Origin: Prosthecobacter gellanilyticus
Lineage (GTDB): Bacteria; Verrucomicrobiota; Verrucomicrobiia; Verrucomicrobiales; Verrucomicrobiaceae
Reading direction: 5' to 3'
DNA length: 59,578 nt
Assembly (NCBI RefSeq): GCF_007992435.1
Contig: NZ_BKAG01000049.1
Coordinates: forward strand, 1-59,578
Shown: positions 34,364-43,343 of the stretch, piece by piece
How the letters are laid out: every line of letters starts with the position of its first letter
How positions within the stretch are numbered: position 1 is the first letter of the stretch
Notes under the pieces: generated by a model
Database searches by the model: none
Told to the model about the DNA's origin: nothing
What the model saw: the letters and a program-made list of their open reading frames with translations, nothing else
Translations under genes and position numbers: made by a program

Positions 34364-35476
34364 TCAAGGGCGGCGACGGCGCGAAAACAACATCAACGAC
34401 AGCAAAAGCAAGCCAGCGCTTCCAGGCTCAGGCACGGCCACAAAGGAGGTATACACATTGTCATAAAAGGTCGCCCAGTCGGGATTCGCCTGCGTCCCAT
34501 AGTTCTCCATGCGGGTGTTTAAAGAGAAAGTCTGCGGTCCTTGTCCCGTGCCGGGAGCCTCCACCCGGTACTCCGTGCCGTCCGTCAATCCGGTGAGAGC
34601 GATGTTAAACCCTCCCACACTATTGGTTTGGCCGGAGGCCACCAGGTTGCCGTTCGTGTTGTCATACACAAAGACCAGCACACCGCTCACCCCCTCGCCG
34701 GGGGTATAAAAGTTGTCGCTGAGCACCGAGTCATCAAAAATGCTCCCCGTGAGGATCGCATCGGAGACCAGGTTCACACCTTCCAGCCGTCGCGCATTGC
34801 CCAGATGCTCTGTGATCACCACCGGCCCTGTCACTTCGCCATTCGTGATCGGGATGGAGATGGTCTGAAAGCCGATGCCGATCTCTTTATAAAGAGGATC
34901 CATCAAGGCTGCACGATGTGTGGCCCCTGGCTGAATCCCCGTGCCGCTGCCTCCGTCCGGACCCCAGTCGATCGCCAGCGCCGAGTGCGCATGCATGCCA
35001 TCCGCTGCTGTGGCAAAGAGTGTCTGCGCCGCATCTCCCCAGTTGGAGCTATACCCCGCATTCACGATCCGCTGCCCCACAGACATGCCATCCAGCCCGT
35101 GCGCCTGCTGGTCCTGAGTGACCATCAGGTTCGAATAGGTATTTGAGGCCGCTGCCAGGGAATCATTCCACGCCAGCGGCGGTGCTGCCGTCAGCGTGCC
35201 CCATTGCGAGGCCAGCGCACTGGCGCTCACCCCATAAAAATCCAGCGCCGCCGCCACCGTCGGGTGATCCGACTTCAGCGTGTCCCACACCCCTGGGGAG
35301 GACATGTTCACCAGATTCTCAAGCTCTCCTCCCGGGTTCATCCGCATCCGGTTCACCAGCTCCAGCATATACTGCTGCTCCGCCGTCGGGTCCGCCTTCA
35401 GCACCAGCGGCAGACCAAGCGCCAGCACACCCATCCAAAGGAGGGGGCGGCGGAATGAGCTGAGAGCGAAGGGCAT
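34364..35476 (-). CDS. CAP-domain protein with PEP-CTERM sorting signal
   Basis: A 370-residue secreted protein. A signal peptide is followed by a CAP/SCP domain (about 30-215: 'QQYMLELVNRMRMNPGG', 'HAHSALAIDWG'), a beta-sandwich carboxypeptidase-regulatory-like region (about 240-320: GVLVFVYDNTNG, GTEYRVEAPG), and a C-terminal VPEPGS-hydrophobic-RRRRP tail, which is a textbook PEP-CTERM signal. It should be processed by an exosortase, encoded elsewhere, and tied to exopolysaccharide. CAP domains occur in many secreted proteins without one common activity. Confidence 0.92.
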   Translation of the reverse strand: MPFALSSFRRPLLWMGVLALGLPLVLKADPTAEQQYMLELVNRMRMNPGGELENLVNMSSPGVWDTLKSDHPTVAAALDFYGVSASALASQWGTLTAAPPLAWNDSLAAASNTYSNLMVTQDQQAHGLDGMSVGQRIVNAGYSSNWGDAAQTLFATAADGMHAHSALAIDWGPDGGSGTGIQPGATHRAALMDPLYKEIGIGFQTISIPITNGEVTGPVVITEHLGNARRLEGVNLVSDAILTGSIFDDSVLSDNFYTPGEGVSGVLVFVYDNTNGNLVASGQTNSVGGFNIALTGLTDGTEYRVEAPGTGQGPQTFSLNTRMENYGTQANPDWATFYDNVYTSFVAVPEPGSAGLLLLSLMLFSRRRRP

Positions 35477-36137
35477 GAGTTGATTAATTTATGGTAATTA
35501 TAAGCCCCCGTAAACGAGAATTTACACTCCTCACCGGTCGGATTGGGTTGGATCAGGCCGGATCCGCCCACTTTTGAAAAAGCAGCCTGGATTGACCTGG
35601 ATTTGGTTGGATCGCCCTCTGAGGAGCCCAAGTCGCTCCCCCGCGACACACGTTTCACCATCTAAACTCTTCAGCGCCAAAGGCGCGTCCAATACCAGCC
35701 TAGGGCGTCTAGCCCTAGGTCCCTGAGACCGCAAAGCGCCAAGCGCTGAAAGCGCGTCCCATGCACAAATGACCCTGAACCTCCATCCCATCGCCCTCCA
35801 TCCAACGAGGTCGGATCCACTCGGATTGGCTCGGATCGGCCTCCTTTGCCCTGCGTCCCGAGCACTCCGTGGCTCCCCTCTGCAAACCATCGTCAACAAC
35901 CGTCAACCACCGTAAACAACTGTAAACGGCTCTCTTGGCCCGTCTCCCGTCCCTTTCCGCATATTCCGTGCATTCCGTAGGCCCACCTCTGTGTCGCCAA
36001 ATCTCCTGTGAAAAAATCATTCATAGCCCCGCACTCAACCCCAACCACCTCATCCCGAAAAGTGTCCCAAGCGGCCCCTTTGGACACCGCGCCACCACCA
36101 TCTCCGTCCCCCCAAATCATAAGTCAAAAATCATAAA
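35477..36137. repeat. Gene-free repeat island with palindromes and phased ATCC triads
   Basis: 661 nt without a convincing gene. On the minus strand, (A/G)ATCC triads with 10-bp spacing lie at about 35535-35565, 35589-35615 and 35812-35841. Palindromes include CCTAGGGC-5nt-GCCCTAGG at 35699-35719 and GCGCC/GGCGC at 35674-35686. GGTTGACGGTTGTT-type words (read on the minus strand) lie at about 35890-35925. The island mirrors the content of 1-484. Confidence 0.75.
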
Positions 36138-37268
36138 TCATAAATAGTTAGCCGGCCCCCATCCCTCCATCGCATGGCTCGCCGCCCCCAGCGCCCCCGC
36201 ATCATCTCCCAGCGTCGAAATCACCACACTCGGCGGCATGCTCCCCAGCGCTGGCATCAACTTCACCGCCCGCTGTGAAATCTCCCTTCCAAACCGCTCT
36301 CCCAGCGCCGTCAGCGGCCCATGTAGAAAGTAAGCCGGAGTATCCAGCAGCAGATGCAGCAGTCCCATGACCCGCGCATAATCATCGATCAGCGCCTCCC
36401 ACGCCTCACCCTCACTCTCCGCCAGTCCCTCTAGCGCCGCATGCAGATCCACTGGAAGCCGCGCCCGATTCGAAACTCCCGCCAGCCTCCGCCAGACCGC
36501 CGGTGAAGACAGCGCATCATGCATCTCCTTGCCCTCGCCCATGAGCGGCCAGACCCAGCGGCCGATCTCCCCGCTCGCGTGATGCGCACCACTCATGAGC
36601 CGTCCGTTCTTCACCACGGCGATGCCGAACCCACTGCGTGGACCGAGGATGACATAGTCATCCAGCTCACGACCGCCGCCGAACCAACGTTCTGCCAAGG
36701 CGATCACCCGCAAATTGTTCTCCACAATCACCGGCACCTTGAATAACTTCTCAAGATCCGCTTTGAGCGGAATGTTGTCCCAGCCCGGAATGAAGGTGTA
36801 GTGCACCCCCACGCCTGCTTCCGGGTTCACAATGCCCGGCGCGCCCGCGCCGATCTGCAGCAGCGGCCCCGAGGCACCCTGGCGCAAGCTTTTGATCACC
36901 TCACTGATCTCCTTCATCACGGAAGCTGCATCCGCATCTTCCGGCAAAGGCCGGCTCAGCGAGCGTGTCGGCACTCCGGAGAAATCCAGCCGCACCGCCT
37001 GCACACGCTCCGCGTTGAACTCGATCCCCGCAAACCATCCCGCCTCCGCCACCGTGCTCAGGTTGCGCTTCGGCCGGCCGATCCGGCCCTGCTCCAAACC
37101 TGACTCCAGGAGGTGTCCGGACCCAATGAGCTGGTCCACATAGTCTCCCGCCGTCGTCGGCGAGATGCGCATGATCTCCGCCAGGATGCGGCGCGAGGTC
37201 GCCCGCCCGCTGCGCACATGCAGCAGCGTCTGGGCGAGGTTGTGGCGCAGTTCTTCGGCGTTTCTCAT
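36138..37268 (-). CDS. ROK-family transcriptional regulator
   Basis: A 376-residue protein. An N-terminal winged helix-turn-helix (about 5-70: ATSRRILAEIMRISPTTAGDYVDQLI) is followed by a sugar-kinase-like ROK domain with 'GAGAPGIVNPEAG', 'VPVIVENNLRVIALAERWFGGG', 'DYVILGPRSGFGIAVV' and 'SGAHHASGEIGR'. The typical zinc-site cysteines of NagC/Mlc (CxCGxxGC) are not seen after GEIGR, where WVWPLMGEG occurs instead, so metal binding is probably lost. It is 12 nt downstream of the FAD/NAD(P) gene and is a likely regulator of the 36-46 kb catabolic region. Confidence 0.9.
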   Translation of the reverse strand: MRNAEELRHNLAQTLLHVRSGRATSRRILAEIMRISPTTAGDYVDQLIGSGHLLESGLEQGRIGRPKRNLSTVAEAGWFAGIEFNAERVQAVRLDFSGVPTRSLSRPLPEDADAASVMKEISEVIKSLRQGASGPLLQIGAGAPGIVNPEAGVGVHYTFIPGWDNIPLKADLEKLFKVPVIVENNLRVIALAERWFGGGRELDDYVILGPRSGFGIAVVKNGRLMSGAHHASGEIGRWVWPLMGEGKEMHDALSSPAVWRRLAGVSNRARLPVDLHAALEGLAESEGEAWEALIDDYARVMGLLHLLLDTPAYFLHGPLTALGERFGREISQRAVKLMPALGSMPPSVVISTLGDDAGALGAASHAMEGWGPANYL

Positions 37269-37280
37269 GACCAGGGAAAA

Positions 37281-38684
37281 TTAGATCATGTACTCCATCA
37301 TCACTTTTTGTTCGATCGTTGGTTCGGTCGTCTCGCCCAGCAGCGTCTCGGCCACGCGTCGCGCCTGCCCGCGCAGCTCCGGCACCGCGATGGTCTCCCA
37401 ATACGTGCCGCGCAGCAGTGGCCCGATGGCCAAAAGACTCGGGGACGGCTTGCCCTCCCCATCCACGATCGTATGTCCCGGCGTGATCCTCACGCCCATG
37501 TCCATGTCATCGGGTGACACCGAGCCACGACGCAGCAGATTCTGCAGCAGCCCGGAACTCGTCGCCGTGAAGCGTGTCTGCGGACCCGTGGCATTGATCA
37601 CCAGATCACCCGTGATCGTCTTGCCACCGCAGAGCTGCACCTCCACTCGCTGATCGGCGGCACTCACTTTTTCAATGTTCGCCGCATGCACCTGCAGTTG
37701 GCCCGTGAGCTGCATCGTCGTGATCTGCGCATGGATCTCGGGCGCGATTCGATGCCGGATGATGTTCCACTTCGCCGCATGATGCTTGGCAAAGCTGAGC
37801 CGCTCCTCCAGCGTCAGTTTTTGCCAGATGCGCTGCGTATGCGCACGCATTTTGTCCACAATGATACCCGGGTTCGCGCCCATGTCGCGCAGCCGGTTGC
37901 AGTGGCCCTCGACCAGCTTCACCAGCCTCTCCAGGCCCAGCTCCGCCAGATCCACACCCTCAGGAGGAAAGTCCGGATACTCGATCCCGCGAAAGTGTGA
38001 CTGCGGCAGCCAGCCATGACGGGAGATGGCATGCACACGCCCATACCACCCTAGCGATCGCAGTGTGATCAACGAATCCACCGTCGTCAGACCCGTGCCC
38101 AGCAGCACAATGCTCCCGTCCGAGGCCGGCAGCCGTCCCAGCCAGTCTAACCAAGGATTGCCCAACCATCCCGGATGATCGGTTAAAGCCTCCGCACCCG
38201 GCAGTGGCGCAGGCGCTTCATTGCCTGAAGCCAGCACAACGCGGTCCGCCTCGATGACACGTCCATTGGACAAAATCACGCCGCGCTCATCCACATCCAC
38301 CGCCTCACCATCCACAAACTCCGCCGCACTCAAATAGTGGTGCATGAGGGACCTCAGATAGTCGCCATAGACCAGACGCGGGATGAACCGTTCGCGCAGC
38401 TCGTGCTCGGGCAGTGTGTCATACTCCGTGCGCGTGCGCAGCCAGTTCACAAAATGGTCCGGGATGTCCGGGAAGGCGGACATGTTTCGCGCGGCCACAT
38501 TCAGCAGATGCTCCGCGCGTCGCGTGCTGTAGGCCACTCCGCGACCGGTGGGCCGCTGCCCGTTGATGATCGTCAGCCGCACCGTCCGCCGTGCCAGCCG
38601 CATCACATTCACGGCTGTCATGAGACCGCTGAATCCTCCTCCGACGATGACAATGCTCTGGGGAGTGGCGGGAGGCGTGCTCAT
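37281..38684 (-). CDS. FAD/NAD(P)-binding protein
   Basis: A 467-residue protein with an N-terminal dinucleotide fold (IVIVGGGFSGLMTAVNV, GxGxxG type), the 'GRGVAYSTRRAEHLLNVAARNMSAFPD' segment characteristic of the FAD-NAD(P)-binding family (pfam13454), a second nucleotide site (IVLLGTGLTTVDSL) and the late 'LVINATGPQTRF' strand. The reaction is unknown. It is divergent from the LLM-type flavin monooxygenase with 79 nt between and precedes the ROK gene, which suggests one functional group. It could supply reduced flavin or oxidise a substrate itself; both are inference. Confidence 0.88.
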   Translation of the reverse strand: MSTPPATPQSIVIVGGGFSGLMTAVNVMRLARRTVRLTIINGQRPTGRGVAYSTRRAEHLLNVAARNMSAFPDIPDHFVNWLRTRTEYDTLPEHELRERFIPRLVYGDYLRSLMHHYLSAAEFVDGEAVDVDERGVILSNGRVIEADRVVLASGNEAPAPLPGAEALTDHPGWLGNPWLDWLGRLPASDGSIVLLGTGLTTVDSLITLRSLGWYGRVHAISRHGWLPQSHFRGIEYPDFPPEGVDLAELGLERLVKLVEGHCNRLRDMGANPGIIVDKMRAHTQRIWQKLTLEERLSFAKHHAAKWNIIRHRIAPEIHAQITTMQLTGQLQVHAANIEKVSAADQRVEVQLCGGKTITGDLVINATGPQTRFTATSSGLLQNLLRRGSVSPDDMDMGVRITPGHTIVDGEGKPSPSLLAIGPLLRGTYWETIAVPELRGQARRVAETLLGETTEPTIEQKVMMEYMI

Positions 38685-38763
38685 AAAGACAGAACGTTTT
38701 GCCTTGAATCCAAGCCGCCCTCAAGACAATAATCTAATATTGGAATAAATAATAATACTTGGC
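38685..38763. promoter_or_regulatory. AT-rich divergent promoter region
   Basis: 79 nt between the divergent FAD/NAD(P) and LLM genes. Positions about 38727-38760 are almost pure A/T (AATAATCTAATATTGG and following), in sharp contrast to the GC-rich surroundings. It is a natural site for the ROK regulator to act, although no clear operator palindrome was identified. Confidence 0.5.
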
Positions 38764-39918
38764 ATGCCTCCCCCCATCCCTGTTCGCACGATTGACCGAC
38801 AATGCGAAGTCGCCTGGTTCTCAGCCCTTTGCGGAGATGACTATGAATACCTCGGTGTGCCGGACGGCACGCTGCGTTCCAACTACGAGCACTGTGGTGA
38901 GATCGTCCGCCGCGCGGATGCGCACGGCTATCAAAACATCCTCCTGCCTTCCGGCTGGATTGTCGGCCAGGATGCGCTGGCCTTTGCCTCCGCCATGGCG
39001 CCGAAGACGCAGCAGATCAACCAGCTCGTGGCCCTGCGCATGGGCGAGGTCTGGCCGCCCATGCTCGCACGTGCTCTGGCCACCGTGGACCACATCGCCA
39101 AAGGGCGCCTCTGCATTAACATCATCTCCTCCGACATGCCCGGCCTGAAGGAGAGCAATGAAGTGCGCTATGAGCGCAGCAGCGAGATCATCCAGATCCT
39201 CCAAGGTCTCTGGCGCACGGACGGCCCCTTCGAGTGGAAAGGGAAATATTATCAGTTCAGCCTGCCGAACACGGAAGCCGCAAAGCCTTACCAGCAGAAC
39301 GGCGGCCCGCTCATGTACTTCGGCGGCATCTCTCCGCTCGCGCAGGATCTCTGTGCGAAGCATTGCGATGTCTTCCTGATGTGGCCGGAGACAGAAGACC
39401 GCATCGCCGAGACTATGCGCAGCATGTCTGAAAAAGCCGCCGCGTATGGCCGCACCATCGACTTCGGTTTTCGCGCGCATGTCATCGTCCGCGAGACCGA
39501 GGCTGAGGCCCGTGCTGCTGCTGACAAGCTCATCTCCAAGCTCGATGCCGAAAAGGGTGCCGAGATCAAGGCGCGCAGCATGGATTCCCAAAGCGCCGGC
39601 GTGAAGCGCCAGGATGAACTGCGTGAGCAAAGCAAGGATCTCTACATCGAGCCACATCTCTGGAGCGGCATCGGCCTCGCTCGCAGCGGCTGCGCCAGCG
39701 CCATCGTCGGCGATCCCGAGCAAGTGCTCGCCAAGCTTCATCGCTACATGGACATGGGCATGCGCGCCTTCATCCTCAGCGGTTATCCGCATCTGGAGGA
39801 GTGTGACCTTTTTGCGAAGCACGTCCTGCCACGCCTGCCCACCTGTCGTCTGAATGAAGTGCAGGGCCGCCTCGTTCCTCATCCCGTCACGCCGCTCACA
39901 ACCGCACCTCGTTACTGA
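38764..39918 (+). CDS. LLM-class flavin-dependent monooxygenase (SsuD-like)
   Basis: A 384-residue TIM-barrel flavin enzyme of the alkanesulfonate-monooxygenase type. Signatures include 'CEVAWFSALCGDD' at the start, 'RRADAHGYQNILLPSGW', 'RLCINIISSDMPG', 'RYERSSEIIQILQGLW' and 'FRAHVIVRETEAEA'. Such enzymes use reduced FMN from a partner reductase to oxidise sulfonates, alkanes or related substrates. It is the first gene of a likely pair with the Gfo/Idh/MocA gene 8 nt downstream. A sulfonate substrate, such as sulfoquinovose, is possible but not shown by the sequence. Confidence 0.92.
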   Translation: MPPPIPVRTIDRQCEVAWFSALCGDDYEYLGVPDGTLRSNYEHCGEIVRRADAHGYQNILLPSGWIVGQDALAFASAMAPKTQQINQLVALRMGEVWPPMLARALATVDHIAKGRLCINIISSDMPGLKESNEVRYERSSEIIQILQGLWRTDGPFEWKGKYYQFSLPNTEAAKPYQQNGGPLMYFGGISPLAQDLCAKHCDVFLMWPETEDRIAETMRSMSEKAAAYGRTIDFGFRAHVIVRETEAEARAAADKLISKLDAEKGAEIKARSMDSQSAGVKRQDELREQSKDLYIEPHLWSGIGLARSGCASAIVGDPEQVLAKLHRYMDMGMRAFILSGYPHLEECDLFAKHVLPRLPTCRLNEVQGRLVPHPVTPLTTAPRY

Positions 39919-39926
39919 TTTCTTTT

Positions 39927-40973
39927 ATGTCCGCCCCCGTTCGCTTCGCCCTCGCCGGATTCGGTGCCTGGGGCAAATTTCACGCTCAATCCATCGCGCA
40001 AAATCCCGAGGCACATCTCGTGGCCATCAGCGCACCCTCCGAAGCCTCGCGCGCTGAAGCCCGCCAGCTTTATCCCGACGCGCAGATCTTCGCCGACAGC
40101 CTCGAGATGATCGCGCAGGTTGACTTTGATATCCTTGATATCGTCACGCCCAGTCACACGCATCGCGAGATCGCCCTCGCCGCTATGCAAAAGGGCAAGC
40201 ACGTGCTTCTCGAGAAGCCCATGGCCATCACGCTGGATGATTGCAAAGCCATCACGGCCGGCGCTCGCGAGCATGGTGTGCATCTCGCTGTCGGTCATGA
40301 GCTTCGTCTCTCCAGCCAGTGGGGACGCATCAAGGAGATCATCGATGCCGGCACCATTGGCGATCCGCAGTATGTGCTCGTTGAGCTCTTACGGAAACCT
40401 TACCGCCTTGGCGCCAGCGGCTGGCGCTATGATCAGAATCGCGTCGGCAGTTGGGTGCTTGAGGAGCCCATCCATTTCTTCGACCTCGCCCGCTGGTATC
40501 TCGAAAGCAGCGGCGACCCCGTGGAGCTCTACGCCTACGGCAACTCGCGCGATCCACAGCGCCCCACGCTGTATGATAACTTTAGCGCCATGTTCAAATA
40601 CCCGAACGGCAGTTATGCCGTCGTCTCGCAAACCCTCGCCGCCTTTGAGCATCATCAAACCGTCAAAGTCAGCGGCACCAAGGGAGCCCTCTGGGCCGGC
40701 TGGAGCGGCGCCCTCGACCGCACCCTCGAACCGACAGCCTTCCTCCGCGTCTTCGATGGCGAAAAGCTCGAAGAAGTAACCCTCACCAAACAAAGCGGCG
40801 AAGTCTTCGAGCTCCGCGAGGAGATCGCCCAGAGCATCGCCATGGTCCGCCACGGCAAACCACCCATCGCCACCGGCCTCGACGGCCTCTGGAGTGCTGG
40901 CCTCTGCCTCGTCGCCGAAGAATCCATCCGCCAAGGCAAGCCGCTGCCGGTGGCGGACATGCTGAAGTTTTAA
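39927..40973 (+). CDS. Gfo/Idh/MocA-family oxidoreductase
   Basis: A 348-residue NAD(P)-dependent sugar or inositol dehydrogenase-like enzyme. The N-terminal Rossmann fold starts FALAGFGAWGKFHAQ, and the EKP motif (HVLLEKPMA) provides the catalytic lysine; 'GSWVLEEPIHFFDLARWYL' gives the His-Asp segment of the second domain. It follows the LLM monooxygenase by 8 nt, so both probably act in one pathway. The substrate cannot be read from the sequence. Confidence 0.93.
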   Translation: MSAPVRFALAGFGAWGKFHAQSIAQNPEAHLVAISAPSEASRAEARQLYPDAQIFADSLEMIAQVDFDILDIVTPSHTHREIALAAMQKGKHVLLEKPMAITLDDCKAITAGAREHGVHLAVGHELRLSSQWGRIKEIIDAGTIGDPQYVLVELLRKPYRLGASGWRYDQNRVGSWVLEEPIHFFDLARWYLESSGDPVELYAYGNSRDPQRPTLYDNFSAMFKYPNGSYAVVSQTLAAFEHHQTVKVSGTKGALWAGWSGALDRTLEPTAFLRVFDGEKLEEVTLTKQSGEVFELREEIAQSIAMVRHGKPPIATGLDGLWSAGLCLVAEESIRQGKPLPVADMLKF

Positions 40974-41054
40974 GGTAGAAAGATTGAGGGTAGAAAAATT
41001 TTCCTGAACCCATGCTCATCGAATACCTCATGTGCTCCATAGCCTCGCAGATCG

Positions 41055-41190
41055 TCTGCTGGCGAGCCGGAGGCTCGAGAGAAGGTAGCCGGGGGTGGAG
41101 CGGAACCGCGAAGCGGTGTAGCGTGAACCCCCGGAATAACAAACAACATCGCATCTCACCTCATCGCCTCCTGGAGGGAGGCGAGAAGTC
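41055..41190. repeat. Three-hairpin intergenic repeat, copy 2
   Basis: Same order as copy 1: GCGAGCCGGAGGCTCG, GTAGCCGGGGGTG, inner stem (CCGC/GCGG), GAACCCCCGGAATAAC, then a third hairpin CGCCTCC/GGAGGCG followed by GAGAAGTCA. Inner-stem and third-stem bases differ from copy 1 but still pair. It lies between two Gfo/Idh/MocA genes, in the same orientation as the genes. Confidence 0.8.
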
Positions 41191-41234
41191 ATCGACAACT
41201 TGCTGAACCTTCATAGGACAACCTAACAACAACC

Positions 41235-42506
41235 ATGACCACACGCCGAACCTTTCTTTCCGCGACCGCCATGACGGCAGCGACGCATGCCTTCGCTGCT
41301 GGAGGTGATAGTGACATCAAAATCGCGCTCATCGGTTGCGGTGGGCGTGGCACCGGAGCCTGCAACCAAGCCCTCTCCGCCGGTTCCACCATCAAACTGG
41401 TTGCCGTCGTCGATCCACTCGAGAAGAAGGCGCAGGACGCCCTGAACATCCTCAAAGAAAAACACGAAGGCCAGATCAACGTCCCGCCCGAACATGTCTT
41501 CACGAACTTCGAGGACTACAAGAAAGCCTTCGATCTCGCGGACGTGGTCCTCATCACCACACCTCCGGGTCCGCGTCCCTTCCTCTTTGAACAAGCCATC
41601 AAAGCCGGCAAACATGTCTTCATGGAGAAGCCCGTCGCCGTGGATGCTGCGGGTGTGCGTCGTGTGCTCGCCGCTTCCGCGGAAGCGAAGAAAAAGAACC
41701 TCAATGTCTGCGTCGGTTTCCAGCGTCGTTACGCACCGAGCTACATCGATGTCATCAACCGCATCCAGGGAGGAGAGATCGGCGACCTCGTCTATGGCCG
41801 TGTGTATTGGAACGGCACCTCGCGCCCAGGCTTCCCGCGTGAGCCGGGCGAGAGCGAACTGCATTACCAAATCCGGAACTGGTATTTCTTCACCTGGATG
41901 AGCGGCGACCACATCCTCGAGCAGCATTGCCACAACCTCGATGTCGCGAACTGGGTCATGCAGGGCAAGATGCCGCTGCGTGCCGTGGGGCAGGGCGGTC
42001 GCCAGGTGCGCCGTGCCAAGGAGAACGGCACCATCTTTGATCATCACACCGTCGAGTTCGAATACGACAACGGTTTCCGCCTGCTGAGCCAGTGCTGCCA
42101 GATCGGCGGCAAGTGCCAGAAGGACGTGAGCGAGCATTTCCACGGCGTGAAAGGCAGCGCTGATCTCGCCGCCAACGGTCGCTTCCTCATCAACGGCCAG
42201 CCACCCGGCGGCAAGCGCACGCGTAACAAAGAGGATGCTTACCAGCTCGAGCACGATGCTTTCTTTGAAAACATCCGCACCGGCAAGATGCGCAATGATG
42301 CCGACTACGCCGCGCATAGCACCATGATGGGCGTCATGGGCCGCATGGCCACCTACACCGGTCAGGTCATCACCTGGGAACAGGCCATGAACTCGCAGGA
42401 AGTGCTCGTGCCAGACAACATCACCTGGAACACCGAACCACCCGTGAAGCCTGATGTCGATGGCTGGTATCCCGTGGCCATCCCCGGCACCACCATGCCC
42501 GTCTGA
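41235..42506 (+). CDS. Gfo/Idh/MocA-family oxidoreductase, Tat-exported
   Basis: A 423-residue enzyme with a Tat signal (TTRRTFLSATAMTAATHAFA). The Rossmann motif is IALIGCGGRGTGACNQA and the catalytic segment is HVFMEKPVAVD. 'GDHILEQHCHNLDVANWVM' supplies the His-Asp pair. Exported members are frequent in Planctomycetes and Verrucomicrobia and are thought to carry their cofactor across the membrane and to act on glycans or sugar derivatives. It is separated from the cytosolic Gfo/Idh/MocA gene by the repeat element, so it may have its own promoter. A CCTAAC word lies at 41222-41227. Confidence 0.93.
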   Translation: MTTRRTFLSATAMTAATHAFAAGGDSDIKIALIGCGGRGTGACNQALSAGSTIKLVAVVDPLEKKAQDALNILKEKHEGQINVPPEHVFTNFEDYKKAFDLADVVLITTPPGPRPFLFEQAIKAGKHVFMEKPVAVDAAGVRRVLAASAEAKKKNLNVCVGFQRRYAPSYIDVINRIQGGEIGDLVYGRVYWNGTSRPGFPREPGESELHYQIRNWYFFTWMSGDHILEQHCHNLDVANWVMQGKMPLRAVGQGGRQVRRAKENGTIFDHHTVEFEYDNGFRLLSQCCQIGGKCQKDVSEHFHGVKGSADLAANGRFLINGQPPGGKRTRNKEDAYQLEHDAFFENIRTGKMRNDADYAAHSTMMGVMGRMATYTGQVITWEQAMNSQEVLVPDNITWNTEPPVKPDVDGWYPVAIPGTTMPV

Positions 42507-42564
42507 CATCCAAGGAATCAAGGAGCGGGACTTGCCAAGTCCCGCGCTGCTGCCGCCCATGACC

Positions 42565-43272
42565 TCAACTGATCAGCAAAAGCCGCTTCTGTCTCGCGAT
42601 GGGATCCGGCGCGCGATGAATGCACGGCGGCACCGGCGAGTCCGGATACTCTGTGGCAATGCGCCACAGATTCCCGACACCAAACGTGTAAGGCTTCGCT
42701 TCCGGCAGAGGCGCATAATGCAGATCGTAAAAGTGATCGTTCAGCCACTCCGCAAACCCTTCGTCATCACTCCCTCCATAGATCCGCAGCAGCTCCGCAC
42801 GCGTCTCCGGAATAAGCGCACGACCGATCGCCTCCTCATTCAGCAAACCTTCCGACGAAGCCCCATGATAGGTGCAGAGCCAGGTGTCCGCCTCCGCTGT
42901 GGCGCTATCGACATGAAACGAGCACACGTCCGTGCGCACCGGCCCCGTCTCTTCACGCTGCACATACCCATTCACACAGTCGAGCACCGGATCCAGCCCC
43001 AGCTCGCTCAGCCTCTCTTGATCCGCGATCATGATCTCCACCGCAGTCTTGCCTGCGGCACTCAGCGGCAGCGCGCGGAGCTCCTCCGCACTGAGATGTG
43101 TGATGCCCGGCGGCATGTCCAGATGCGCCACGATCTCGGCAAAGTCTCCCTCCAGCACACGCGGCCAGCAGAGCGCGTTTATCCCGTCGCAAAAGCGCGT
43201 GTCCACCAGCTCCTCAAAGCTGGTCACGAGCCGCACGCGCGGGTTGTTCTGAAAAAGGTCGGGGCTGGGCAT
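42565..43272 (-). CDS. DUF1826-like protein
   Basis: A 235-residue protein without signal or membrane segment. The pattern 'TDVCSFHVDSATAEADTWLCTYHGASSEGL' followed late by 'PPCIHRAPDPIARQKRLLLIS' fits DUF1826, whose members share a FHxD...TYxGxGT segment and an HRxP...RRLLL end. The His/Asp pattern recalls metal- and 2-oxoglutarate-dependent dioxygenase folds, but no activity is established. It is encoded on the strand opposite to its neighbours and may not belong to their pathway. Confidence 0.6.
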   Translation of the reverse strand: MPSPDLFQNNPRVRLVTSFEELVDTRFCDGINALCWPRVLEGDFAEIVAHLDMPPGITHLSAEELRALPLSAAGKTAVEIMIADQERLSELGLDPVLDCVNGYVQREETGPVRTDVCSFHVDSATAEADTWLCTYHGASSEGLLNEEAIGRALIPETRAELLRIYGGSDDEGFAEWLNDHFYDLHYAPLPEAKPYTFGVGNLWRIATEYPDSPVPPCIHRAPDPIARQKRLLLIS

Positions 43273-43343
43273 GGGAAGCGTCCCTTTATAGCAAGCCAGC
43301 CAGTTTCGTCTCGTTAAGGATCATCAAGTTTTGCATCTTCTCC

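Noticed and set aside
41012..41206. 64-codon frame in repeat copy 2
   Set aside because: Same reason: repeat sequence, no ribosome-binding site and no similarity to a known protein.
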